DNA from: Vulcanimicrobiota bacterium
GTDB lineage: Bacteria > Vulcanimicrobiota > Vulcanimicrobiia > Vulcanimicrobiales > Vulcanimicrobiaceae
DNA length: 9,044 nt
Direction of reading: 5' to 3'
Assembly (NCBI GenBank): GCA_003167055.1
Contig: PMUE01000201.1
Coordinates: 1 to 9,044, forward strand
This document shows positions 1 through 6,557 of the stretch, piece after piece. The notes under the pieces were generated by a model. It made no database searches, was not told the DNA's origin, and saw nothing but the letters and a program-made list of their open reading frames with translations. Within the stretch, counting starts at the first letter, position 1; each line of letters begins with the position of its first letter. A program made the translations under genes and the position numbers.

Positions 1-556
1 GAACGTGATGGAGCCGGGCGTTCCCGAATCGTTCAAGGTCCTCATCAAGGAGCTTCAATCGTTGGCGCTAGACGTCAAGGTGCTCACCGAGAATCGCGAA
101 GAGATCGACGTGCGCATGCAGGACGACGATTTGGGGGAACGCGAGCGTCAGGAGATTGGTCTCTTGATGGGCGACGACCAGCCCGTCCCGTCGCAAACCG
201 CCGTTGCAGCGCGCGAAGTGCTGGCTGAAGCGGCGGCCATCGAAGAAGCGACCGGCGATCCGACCGAGGTCGGTGAGTTGGAAGAGGACGAGGAAGAGGA
301 AGAGATCGACGACAGCAAACCGCTGGACGCGACCATGCCGCTTCCGGCGGCGCCGGCAATGCCCGCGCGCGAGGCCGAGACGGACGAGATCTTCACACCG
401 GAAGAAGAGACCGAAGAGGAAGAGGACGTCGAAGAGGGCGTGCAAGGCTACGAGCTCGAGGAAGAAGACGAGGACTCGTACGAGGAAGAGAAGCCCTTCG
501 AAGACGAGGAAGAGGAAGCGCCTTACCAAGAGAATCCGACGGAAGACGACTTCTAG
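1..556 (+). CDS. rpoB: RNA polymerase beta subunit RpoB, C-terminal end only, with long acidic tail
   Basis: This is the last ~184 residues of the beta subunit of DNA-directed RNA polymerase; the gene begins before the window, and the reading frame is open at base 2 (first whole codon AAC). The opening residues read NVMEPGVPESFKVLIKELQ and then SLALDVKVL, which is the highly conserved beta C-terminus (family: PGxPESFxVLxKELxSL) that packs against beta-prime near the clamp. In many bacteria the protein ends soon after this motif. Here about 156 more residues follow (bases 86-553). The first part is mixed (RERQEIGLL, then Ala/Glu-rich). The final 94 residues contain about 46 Asp/Glu and only 3 Lys/Arg, broken by a Pro/Ala/Met patch, and end in EDDF. 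The tail looks disordered. It could be misread as a separate acidic protein starting at GTG 5 or ATG 8, but the RpoB motif and the open 5' end argue against that. The stop TAG is at 554-556. No rpoC follows. Confidence 0.93.
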   Translation, partial: NVMEPGVPESFKVLIKELQSLALDVKVLTENREEIDVRMQDDDLGERERQEIGLLMGDDQPVPSQTAVAAREVLAEAAAIEEATGDPTEVGELEEDEEEEEIDDSKPLDATMPLPAAPAMPAREAETDEIFTPEEETEEEEDVEEGVQGYELEEEDEDSYEEEKPFEDEEEEAPYQENPTEDDF

Positions 557-582
557 TCCGTTCGAACCAGAAACCAAGGAGT

Positions 583-612
583 CGAGGGCCCGGCCGCCTG
601 GCCGGGCCCTCG
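583..612 (+). terminator. Strong GC hairpin after rpoB, probable transcript end
   Basis: A perfect 13-bp inverted repeat, CGAGGGCCCGGCC then loop GCCT then GGCCGGGCCCTCG, begins 27 bp after the rpoB stop codon and ends 34 bp before the next start. Only the stem is seen. There is no T-tract after it (CCCTAACCACC follows), so it is not a canonical intrinsic terminator. It could be a U-less terminator, a 3'-end block against exonucleases, or an attenuator between rpoB and the gene at 647. The remainder of 557-646 shows a small hairpin (AGGGA/TCCCT, 626-641) just before the next ATG, and no convincing promoter. Confidence 0.6.
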
Positions 613-646
613 CCCTAACCACCAAAGGGAACCGGGTCCCTCAAGG

Positions 647-2842
647 ATGAAATTTGCAAGCGTGCGCTCCTTCGCGCCGCGTTCAACGAAACTGCCGCAA
701 ACGGCGGTGTATATCGCCGGCTTTTTGATTTTGTGGCAGCTCGTCGACGCGTTCACCGAGTGGATCTATCCCGTCGGCGGAGCATCCCCGGTTTACCCCG
801 TGCTTGCACTCGACGTGCTGCTGTTGCTGTACCTCGGATGGAAGTGGTGGCCGCTGATCCCACTGTGCGCCGTTGTGCGTTGGGGACTTTTCGACCATAC
901 CACGCATGCGGTATGGCCGTCGCTCACCGTGCAACTCGTGGTCGGCATTGTCTTCGCGCTCGCCGTTCGGTATGTGGTTGAACGTCAGCGGGTTACGCCG
1001 CCGCTGCGGAGCCTGCGCGACGTGGCCTGGTTTAGCGGTATCATCGGCGTGGCGGCGCCGTTGATCGTCGGAGCGATCGCGACCACGGCCTTAGTGGCGA
1101 TCAATAAGGTTGCGCCAGGCGACGTTCCCACGCAGCTTGCACGCTTCGTCCTTGGTGACATCACCGCGATCATGGCGCTCGTACCTGCGATCATGACCTT
1201 TGCCGGCTGGAAGCAGCTTCGGCCGCCGGCCGAGCATCAAGATCCGCCGCGCGTCGAGATCGTCGCGCTCGTCGCCGCAACCGCGGTCTTGGTGTCGCTG
1301 GGGATCTATTTGTCATTGCTCACGCACGAGCCGATTCTCGATCTCTCGTTCGTCGCGATGTCCTGGCTCGCGATTCGCTACGGCATGCGCGGCGCGGCGC
1401 TCGCCTCGATCACCGCGTGGGCTTGCGCCACGCTGATGCAGACCGTGCTCCGCCTCGATCCACAGCTGCTCGTGCAAACGCAGGGCTTTCTCTTCGCGTC
1501 GTCACTGATGGTCTTTTTGCTGGCGGGACTGGTCGACGAACGCTGGGAATTGGTCGCGCGCCTGTCGCGCCGCGCTTTCGTCGATGAGCTGACCGGGCTG
1601 CCCAATCGCGAGCGTCTGGTCGAATGGATTTCGCGCCACGCCGATTCGGCGGTCGTCCTCGTGATCATGGATATCGACGACATGCGCTTGCTCAATCAGG
1701 GCGTGGGCCGCGTTGCCGCGGATCACGTCTTGCAGCAGATGGCTATCCGCATGCGCGCGACGTTTCCAACGTCATATATGATCGCGCGTGTCAGCGCCGA
1801 CGAATTCGCGGTCGCGGTCGTCGACGATCGCAGTCCGCACGCGATCATGACCGAACTGCGACAATTTTTCGACGCTCCGTTCGATGCGGACGGCTCGCGG
1901 GTGTTTCTTTCGGTCTCAATGGGTGCGGTGCGCATGATTCGCACCGGATCGCCCGACGAAATGCTGCGCAAGGCCGACATCGCGCTCGATCGCGCGAAAC
2001 AATCGCCGACCCACGCTATCGTCTATTCGCCCGACCTGCAGGTCGGCGAGTCGCCGTCGATGGTCGGTGAATTGCATCGAGCTGTCGAGCGGCGTGAACT
2101 CGTGCCGTTCTTTCAGCCGATCTTTCGCTATGACGAGGTCACGCGCACCTGGCGTGTCGCGGGAGCGGAGGCGCTGCTGCGCTGGATCCATCCCGAGCGC
2201 GGGATCGTTCCGCCGTCGGGCTTCGCAGAGTTGCTCGAGCGGCTCTCGATCGGCGAGCACGTGGGCTGGAGCGTGATGGAGCAGAGCTTACTGCAGGCCG
2301 GAGAGTGGCGGCGCGAGATTCCGAACCACACCGTCTGGGTCAACCTGTTTGCGCGACAGATCTTACATCGCCAATGCCGCGATCGCGTACGCGATCTGCT
2401 CGAGCGCACGGCCGTACCCGGTGACGCCCTGATCGTCGAGATCAACGAGAGCGTTGTGGCAAGCGACGATGGTGACGTTGCGGCGTTGGTCAGTAGCCTG
2501 CGTGAGATCGGCGTGCATTGTGCGATCGACGATTTCGGTACCGGTGGTTCGTCGCTCGGCCGCGTGCGCGACGTGCCCGCAAGCGTGCTCAAGATCGATC
2601 GTTCGTTTGTCACCAAGAGCGAGGTCGATAGTAAAGCGCGTGCCGGCGCCATCACGGGCATGCGGCTCGCGTCTGAGCTCGGCATGACGATCGTCGCCGA
2701 GGGCGTCGAAAACATGATGCAACTCGAAGTGATGCGCGAGACCGGTTGTGAGTACGTGCAGGGCTACGCGCTCGGCCACCCGCTGCCGGCCGAACTCTTT
2801 GCGCGCACGTTCTTGACGATGGACCGCGCCAGCAGCCTTTAG
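647..2842 (+). CDS. Membrane MASE1-like/GGDEF/EAL protein, probable c-di-GMP phosphodiesterase
   Basis: A 731-residue inner-membrane signalling protein that probably hydrolyses cyclic di-GMP to pGpG. Residues ~20-300 form about eight hydrophobic segments resembling a MASE1 sensor (for example 21-31, 52-75, 93-112, 126-152, 203-225, 279-296). A GGDEF domain spans ~308-460: DELTGLPNR is clear at 313-321, but the active-site signature reads SADEF at 383-387 instead of GGDEF and the Mg-binding loop region is divergent, so cyclase activity is unlikely. The EAL domain spans ~474-725 and keeps the residues expected for catalysis: EAL 508-510, Asn566, the EINES motif (598-602), Asp628/Asp629 in DDFGTG, Lys649, EGVE (685-688) and Gln705. 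A degenerate GGDEF can act as a GTP-sensing regulatory domain in such fusions; that is inference here. The ATG at 647 has AAGG directly abutting it, which is poor spacing. GTG at 662 is an alternative with AAGGA 14 bases upstream. The gene ends head-to-head with the lipoprotein gene with no spacer. Confidence 0.9.
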   Translation: MKFASVRSFAPRSTKLPQTAVYIAGFLILWQLVDAFTEWIYPVGGASPVYPVLALDVLLLLYLGWKWWPLIPLCAVVRWGLFDHTTHAVWPSLTVQLVVGIVFALAVRYVVERQRVTPPLRSLRDVAWFSGIIGVAAPLIVGAIATTALVAINKVAPGDVPTQLARFVLGDITAIMALVPAIMTFAGWKQLRPPAEHQDPPRVEIVALVAATAVLVSLGIYLSLLTHEPILDLSFVAMSWLAIRYGMRGAALASITAWACATLMQTVLRLDPQLLVQTQGFLFASSLMVFLLAGLVDERWELVARLSRRAFVDELTGLPNRERLVEWISRHADSAVVLVIMDIDDMRLLNQGVGRVAADHVLQQMAIRMRATFPTSYMIARVSADEFAVAVVDDRSPHAIMTELRQFFDAPFDADGSRVFLSVSMGAVRMIRTGSPDEMLRKADIALDRAKQSPTHAIVYSPDLQVGESPSMVGELHRAVERRELVPFFQPIFRYDEVTRTWRVAGAEALLRWIHPERGIVPPSGFAELLERLSIGEHVGWSVMEQSLLQAGEWRREIPNHTVWVNLFARQILHRQCRDRVRDLLERTAVPGDALIVEINESVVASDDGDVAALVSSLREIGVHCAIDDFGTGGSSLGRVRDVPASVLKIDRSFVTKSEVDSKARAGAITGMRLASELGMTIVAEGVENMMQLEVMRETGCEYVQGYALGHPLPAELFARTFLTMDRASSL

Positions 2843-2856
2843 CTAACTGCTGCTGG
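2829..2856. terminator. Palindrome across two convergent stop codons
   Basis: CCAGCAGC, then CT, then the self-complementary TTAGCTAA, then CT, then GCTGCTGG: a 28-bp near-perfect palindrome with one mismatched pair of dinucleotides. Its centre lies between bases 2842 and 2843, exactly where the TAG of the EAL gene (2840-2842) meets the reverse-strand TAG of the lipoprotein gene (2845-2843). It would fold the same way in both transcripts, so a bidirectional terminator or 3'-end stabiliser is likely. No T-tract follows on either strand. Confidence 0.5.
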
Positions 2857-3199
2857 GAAAGACCCGGTATGCGGCCAGACGGCCATCTTGATCGAGGCGT
2901 ATGACGACGTTCATCGTTCCCTTCGAGAAGCTCGCGCGATAGGTGTATTCGCGCTTGGTCGCGTCGCCGCCGAGCAGCGTGAGACCGTTATATGTCCCGA
3001 GCGCGTGCATCTTGTCGGAAATTACGCCTACGCCCGCCCGCGAGATTTGCGGCCGCAGCGCATCGTCGAAATACGGTGTGACCGCAGCGGGATTGTCAGC
3101 ATAGACGGCACGCGTGACGCTATTTGCCGAAGCCAGCGGATCGTGTGCCCCGCAGGCGGCGAGACCGATTGTGAGCGCGATCGCGAGCAGCCGTTTCAT
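2843..3199 (-). CDS. Small lipoprotein with DUF3887/NTF2-like resemblance
   Basis: A 118-residue exported lipoprotein. MKRLLAIALTIGLAACG is a lipoprotein signal peptide with lipobox LAAC; Cys16 would become the lipidated N-terminus. Gly17 and Ala18 follow it rather than Asp, which in proteobacterial rules would not retain it at the inner membrane. The mature ~100 residues (YFDDALRPQIS near 43-53, LGTYNGL near 67-73, then a strand pair ending in RLDQDGRLAAYRVFP) resemble the small DUF3887/NTF2-like fold found in several secreted proteins. That is pattern recognition, not a search result. Function is unknown; proteins of this sort are often accessory or ligand-binding modules. The start ATG overlaps the stop of the upstream gene as ATGA (3199-3196), a sign of translational coupling, and a GGGG stretch lies shortly upstream. 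It is the last gene of the receptor operon. Confidence 0.8.
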   Translation of the reverse strand: MKRLLAIALTIGLAACGAHDPLASANSVTRAVYADNPAAVTPYFDDALRPQISRAGVGVISDKMHALGTYNGLTLLGGDATKREYTYRASFSKGTMNVVIRLDQDGRLAAYRVFPSSS

Positions 3200-3588
3200 A
3201 CGTTGCCCCAGCCGTACGAGACGGTCGCACCGTTCCCCGGACCGCCGTCGTCGTGTATGCTAAGCTCTTTGTTCTGGTAGGCGATCTCTTTCTGTAGCTC
3301 CGCGTTTACCGCTACTTCTTCCTGATAAGCATGCTCTGCTTGCTGATACGCAGACGAGGAATCGTTGCTCTGTTCTTCGGCCGCGGCCTGGCGCTGCGCG
3401 TTTTCGGCCTGCTGCTCGTGAACCTTGCGGTTGTGTTGGACGATCAAGTACGTTGCCGCTGCACCGCCAAGGAGAATGATATTGCGCGTGCTCGCCGCAC
3501 CGTCCGCTTGCGCCGGTGTCGCCGGGACGCCGAGCATCAGCATGGCGATCGCCACCAGCGCGACAGAAATTGCTCGAATGTGTTTCAT
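3196..3588 (-). CDS. Small secreted coiled-coil protein, unrecognised family
   Basis: A 130-residue protein with no family I can name confidently. Residues 1-28 are a typical Sec signal peptide (MKHIRAIS, a hydrophobic core, cleavage after AQA28). A second hydrophobic, Gly/Ala-rich segment (IILLGGAAATYLIV, 37-50) could be a transmembrane or glycine-zipper helix. Residues ~52-108 are rich in Gln, Glu, Ala and Lys with helix-forming character and no Pro, as in a coiled coil. A Gly/Asp-rich tail ends in YGWGNV. I chose ATG at 3588 because the signal peptide starts there; a TTG at 3624 is also in frame but adds residues before the signal peptide and overlaps the hairpin. No good Shine-Dalgarno is seen. 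It lies 42 bp after the receptor gene and overlaps the lipoprotein gene by 4 bp, so the three are probably co-transcribed. A periplasmic scaffold or envelope-associated role for the receptor is inference. Confidence 0.75.
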   Translation of the reverse strand: MKHIRAISVALVAIAMLMLGVPATPAQADGAASTRNIILLGGAAATYLIVQHNRKVHEQQAENAQRQAAAEEQSNDSSSAYQQAEHAYQEEVAVNAELQKEIAYQNKELSIHDDGGPGNGATVSYGWGNV

Positions 3589-3614
3589 TGCGGATTTATG
3601 CCCAATTTTTTGGT

Positions 3615-3631
3615 AGCCGCACAATGCGGCT
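3615..3631 (-). terminator. Hairpin between receptor and downstream operon genes
   Basis: AGCCGCA, loop CAA, TGCGGCT form a 7-bp perfect stem that touches the receptor stop codon (TAA, 3633-3631) and precedes the next ATG by 26 bp. On the transcribed minus strand it is followed by ACCAAAAAATTGG, not a T-run, so full termination is doubtful. An attenuating or RNA-stabilising element that lowers expression of the two small genes relative to the receptor fits better. Confidence 0.35.
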
Positions 3632-5622
3632 TATTTCGAGCAGACGGGCGCTTGCGCGGCACCGATCGGTGCCGACAGCGCCAGCGAGATGACTTGCGGC
3701 GGCGCATAGCGGTCGATGCTCGAGAGATAGCGCGCGTCGGTCACGTTGTCGGCATTGAGCGTAAGGCGTGCGCCGGCTTGCAGCGGAACGATGACGTGCA
3801 CGCCTGCCGTTACAGCGCTGCCGAGCGGCTGCTGGTTGAGATCGTCCGCCCAGGTCATGCCCGAATAGTTGACGCTGGCGCCGGCTTGCACGGCGCCGAT
3901 CGGCGCATCGTACTCGGCGCTTGCCTCCGCTTTGGGCACGTAAGGAAGCTGTTTCCCCACCTCGCCTGCCGTGCCGACGAGGATACGCGAATATTGTTGC
4001 GTCCCCCACAGCGTAAGGCGCGAGCACGATCCCAAGCGCCGCACGTACACGACGGTCGACCCGTCGGTTTGGGTGTGCGAGAAGTTGCTGCGCATCTGGA
4101 CCGTCGCGCTGATCGTGCGAAAGTCGATCGCGTCATTGACGTAGGCGTGCGTGAAATCGGCGGACAGCTCGCTGTTCGCATTGTTCCAATCGAGACCGGC
4201 GACCAGTGACGAGCTGCGTTCGGGAACTAAGGACGAGTTCGGAAGATACGATACGGCGCCGATTTGATAGCCCCGTACGAGCTCGTTGAGGTACGGAGCG
4301 CGGAAGTCGCCGCCCGCCGATGCGCGAAACGCCAGCTTCTTGGTTAGGTCGTAGCGAACCGCAGCACGCGGGGAGAGCGCGCGATCGACGCGCGGCGCGA
4401 TCGTCGTGACGACCGCACCCTTTTGCGTCGCGGCATCGACTAAATCGATCGCGTCGGCGCGCACCCCGCCGACAAGTTCGTAGCGATCGCCGCGCAGCGT
4501 TTCCTGGACCGCCAGACCAGACGAATCTTGTACGCCGCTTCCCGAAACGGTGAAGATGCCTGCGCCGTTGTACTGGTCGCTGACTCCACCGACGAACTTT
4601 GCGTTGCCAAGTACCGCGAAGGTCGAATGCTCGTCGCCGACGATCCAATTGACCAGCATGCCGCTTTCGTGCGTCGGAACGTACTGTGTGTAGAGCAGCG
4701 TCCCCGGCGCGCTTGGATATTGATCGGCGCGATTGGTTACGAACCCGTCACGGACGTAATAGCTTGCCGTCAGGGTGGACTGCTTGGTGGTGTGCGCGAT
4801 GCGCAGCGCGTTCTGCAGCATATCGCGCCAGAAATCGTAGTTGGGCCTTCCCTCTTGTTGGTAATCCCACGCGCCCAGATAACCATATTCGAAGACCGTC
4901 TGCGAGTCCGCAGCGTAGCGCAAGCGCAGCGAGGCCATATTGCTCTGTGACTGCGCCTCGTTATCGTGCGCGGTTTGATAACCCGGCGCGAGATCGTCGT
5001 ACTGCAGTTGCTGTGAAAATGCGCTAAATGACCCGGAGAGTTTGCCGCCCAGCGGCGCAGTGGTCTGGATGTAATTTTGTGTGAACGCGTGCGTCCCGCC
5101 CGAGAAGCTCAGTGTCCCTTGCGCCGGTCCCGACAGCGCGCTGGTCGGGCCAAACGTTTGCAGCGAGAGCACGCCGCCGATCGCGCCGCCGCCGTAGAGC
5201 GCGGAGCCGGGACCGCGCAAGAGTTCGGCGCGCACCAAATCGGCCGCCGGAAACTGTGCCCAATCGACTTGTCCGCCAAAACCGTCCTGGGCCGGAATGC
5301 CGTCCACGATCACGAGCCCACGGTCGTTGCCGAGGCCGGCAAAGGACACGCGCAACTGGCCGTAGTTGGTGAACATGCTGTTGCTGCGATCGCGATCGAA
5401 GCCCGGCAGATAGCCGAGCATCTGATCGCCGGTCACCGCCGGCAAGCTCATGATGGCCTGTTGATCCAACACCGACGCGGGCACGGGGAGCTGATGTATC
5501 GATTCGAGTGAGCCGGTCGCGACGCGGACCGTGCCGATGACCGGCAGCGCGCTCGGTGTCGGCGAGGGCGTTGGGCTCGCCGTCGCGACGGCAATGACCG
5601 CAGCGAACGCTGCAACGTTCAT
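3631..5622 (-). CDS. TonB-dependent outer-membrane receptor
   Basis: A 663-residue outer-membrane transporter that would use TonB and the proton motive force to import a ligand such as a siderophore, cobalamin, metal complex or oligosaccharide; which one cannot be told. Residues 1-15 are a short hydrophobic signal peptide (MNVAAFAAVIAVATA, unusual in lacking a basic residue), followed by a Ser/Pro/Thr linker. The plug lies at ~40-158 and shows the family signatures VIVDGIPAQDGFGG (104-117) and ELLRGPGSALYGGGAIGG (133-150). The rest alternates polar and hydrophobic residues, as expected for the 22-strand barrel, and includes NADNVTDARYL near the C-terminus, a common receptor motif. The last strand (PPQVISLALSAPI) is followed by a short tail ending in VCSK rather than the usual terminal aromatic residue. 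The frame stays open to 5790, but only the Met at 5622 gives a signal peptide. It is the first gene of a three-gene operon and diverges from the gene at 5647. Confidence 0.9.
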   Translation of the reverse strand: MNVAAFAAVIAVATASPTPSPTPSALPVIGTVRVATGSLESIHQLPVPASVLDQQAIMSLPAVTGDQMLGYLPGFDRDRSNSMFTNYGQLRVSFAGLGNDRGLVIVDGIPAQDGFGGQVDWAQFPAADLVRAELLRGPGSALYGGGAIGGVLSLQTFGPTSALSGPAQGTLSFSGGTHAFTQNYIQTTAPLGGKLSGSFSAFSQQLQYDDLAPGYQTAHDNEAQSQSNMASLRLRYAADSQTVFEYGYLGAWDYQQEGRPNYDFWRDMLQNALRIAHTTKQSTLTASYYVRDGFVTNRADQYPSAPGTLLYTQYVPTHESGMLVNWIVGDEHSTFAVLGNAKFVGGVSDQYNGAGIFTVSGSGVQDSSGLAVQETLRGDRYELVGGVRADAIDLVDAATQKGAVVTTIAPRVDRALSPRAAVRYDLTKKLAFRASAGGDFRAPYLNELVRGYQIGAVSYLPNSSLVPERSSSLVAGLDWNNANSELSADFTHAYVNDAIDFRTISATVQMRSNFSHTQTDGSTVVYVRRLGSCSRLTLWGTQQYSRILVGTAGEVGKQLPYVPKAEASAEYDAPIGAVQAGASVNYSGMTWADDLNQQPLGSAVTAGVHVIVPLQAGARLTLNADNVTDARYLSSIDRYAPPQVISLALSAPIGAAQAPVCSK

Positions 5623-5646
5623 GCTTGGGACATTGTCAGCGCTAGT

Positions 5647-6538
5647 ATGAGCAACCTTCCTACCATCGGCATCGTCGGCGCGGGACGAATGGGTGCGAAC
5701 ATCGCCATGCGGCTGGCGGATGTCGGCTATCCGGTCGCCGCGTTCCGACATTCGCCCGGAAGCGGCACAAGCCGCGGCTGCGCAGACCAAAGGAACTGCC
5801 TACACCAAGCTCGCCGGCGTCACGGCTGCGGCCGATGTAATCGTCACTGTCGTGAGCGACGATGCGGCGATGGAGCGGATCTTCGCCGAGCGCGGCGACA
5901 GTTTACTCGAGGGCGCAAAAGGGAAGATCTTCGTGAATTGCGCGACCGTGACGCCGGCGATGCACATCGAGGTGCAACGTCGTGCGGAGGCGCGCGGAGC
6001 GCATTCGCTCGAGGCATGCATGGCGAGTTCGATCACGCAAGCGCGAAACGGCACCCTATATCTCATGGTTGGCGGTCGCCGCCAGGTCTTCGAACGCGTG
6101 CAACCGATGTTCGCGAAGATGAGTGCTTCGCTTCGCTACATCGGCGAAGCCGGGCGAGCCGCGCAGGTCAAAGCGCTGGTCAATATGGTGATGAACATCA
6201 ACACGGCGGCCCTTGCGGAAGGGCTGGGCCTTGGCGAGGCGGTCGGACTCGATCTTACCATGTTGCGCGACGTCTTCGCGCAGACCGGCGCGCATTCACG
6301 CGTGCTCGAGACCGACGGTGAAGACATGCAGAACCACGAACACGAGGTGTACTTTTCGGCCGAGCACGCCGCGAAGGATTCGGGTATCGCGCTTGGGCTC
6401 GCGCACGAGCATGACCTCAACCTGCCGCTCGCGCAAGCAACCTTCGATCAATACGAGCGCATGAAAGCGCTCGGCCTCGGCCAACTCGATAAGTCCGGCG
6501 TCTCCGAGTTGACGTTCAAAAACCGGAGCAGCGCCTAG
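5647..6538 (+). CDS. 3-hydroxyisobutyrate dehydrogenase-like oxidoreductase, frameshifted
   Basis: A beta-hydroxyacid dehydrogenase of the 3-hydroxyisobutyrate/6-phosphogluconate type, NAD(P)-dependent and cytoplasmic, split by one extra base. From ATG 5647 the first frame reads MSNLPTIGIVGAGRMGANIA up to AAF, containing the Rossmann motif GAGRMG (11-16). From GAC 5747 the next frame continues DIRPEAAQ and runs intact to the TAG at 6536-6538. Removing one C at 5745/5746 gives a normal 296-residue protein. Supporting motifs in the joined protein: CATVTP in the substrate region, GTLYLMVGG, and the likely catalytic Lys175 with Asn179 (AQVKALVN). Asp34 at the end of beta-2 suggests NAD over NADP. 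The usual SGG substrate loop reads ASS here, so the substrate may differ from hydroxyisobutyrate. No Shine-Dalgarno precedes 5647. As sequenced, translation would fail or restart downstream (GTG 5693), losing the nucleotide-binding glycines. Either a sequencing or assembly error or a recent mutation explains this. Confidence 0.8.
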
Positions 6539-6557
6539 CAAGGGAGAAGAACGGTCG

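Noticed and set aside
240..540. GAAGAG-type repeats as a tandem repeat or CRISPR-like array
   Set aside because: The repetition is irregular and follows from runs of Glu and Asp codons; there are no constant repeats with unique spacers.
5..556. Independent acidic protein starting at GTG 5 or ATG 8
   Set aside because: The first residues are the conserved RpoB C-terminus and the frame is open at the window edge, so this is the 3' end of rpoB.
68..625. 185-residue minus-strand open frame rich in Leu, Phe and Val
   Set aside because: It is the reverse complement of the Glu/Asp-rich rpoB tail, where GAA and GAG codons read as Phe/Leu; there is no supporting start or motif.
204..650. 148-residue Arg/Lys-rich plus-strand frame
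   Set aside because: It is an out-of-frame reading of the acidic rpoB tail (GAAGAG repeats read as Lys/Arg) and runs through the hairpin.
3589..3624. TTG start at 3624 for the small coiled-coil protein
   Set aside because: It would add 12 residues before a typical signal peptide and overlaps the hairpin; ATG 3588 fits better.
3331..4209. 292-residue open frame on the plus strand
   Set aside because: It lies antisense to the well-supported receptor gene, is Arg-rich with no recognisable motif, and is expected as a shadow in high-GC DNA.
5740..5752. Programmed ribosomal frameshift in the dehydrogenase
   Set aside because: The local bases TTCCGA lack a slippery run, rare stop or stimulatory structure that I can see, and this family is not known to use recoding.
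5623..5790. N-terminal extension of the first receptor to 5790
   Set aside because: The extra 56 residues overlap the opposite gene and would bury the signal peptide that starts at Met 5622.
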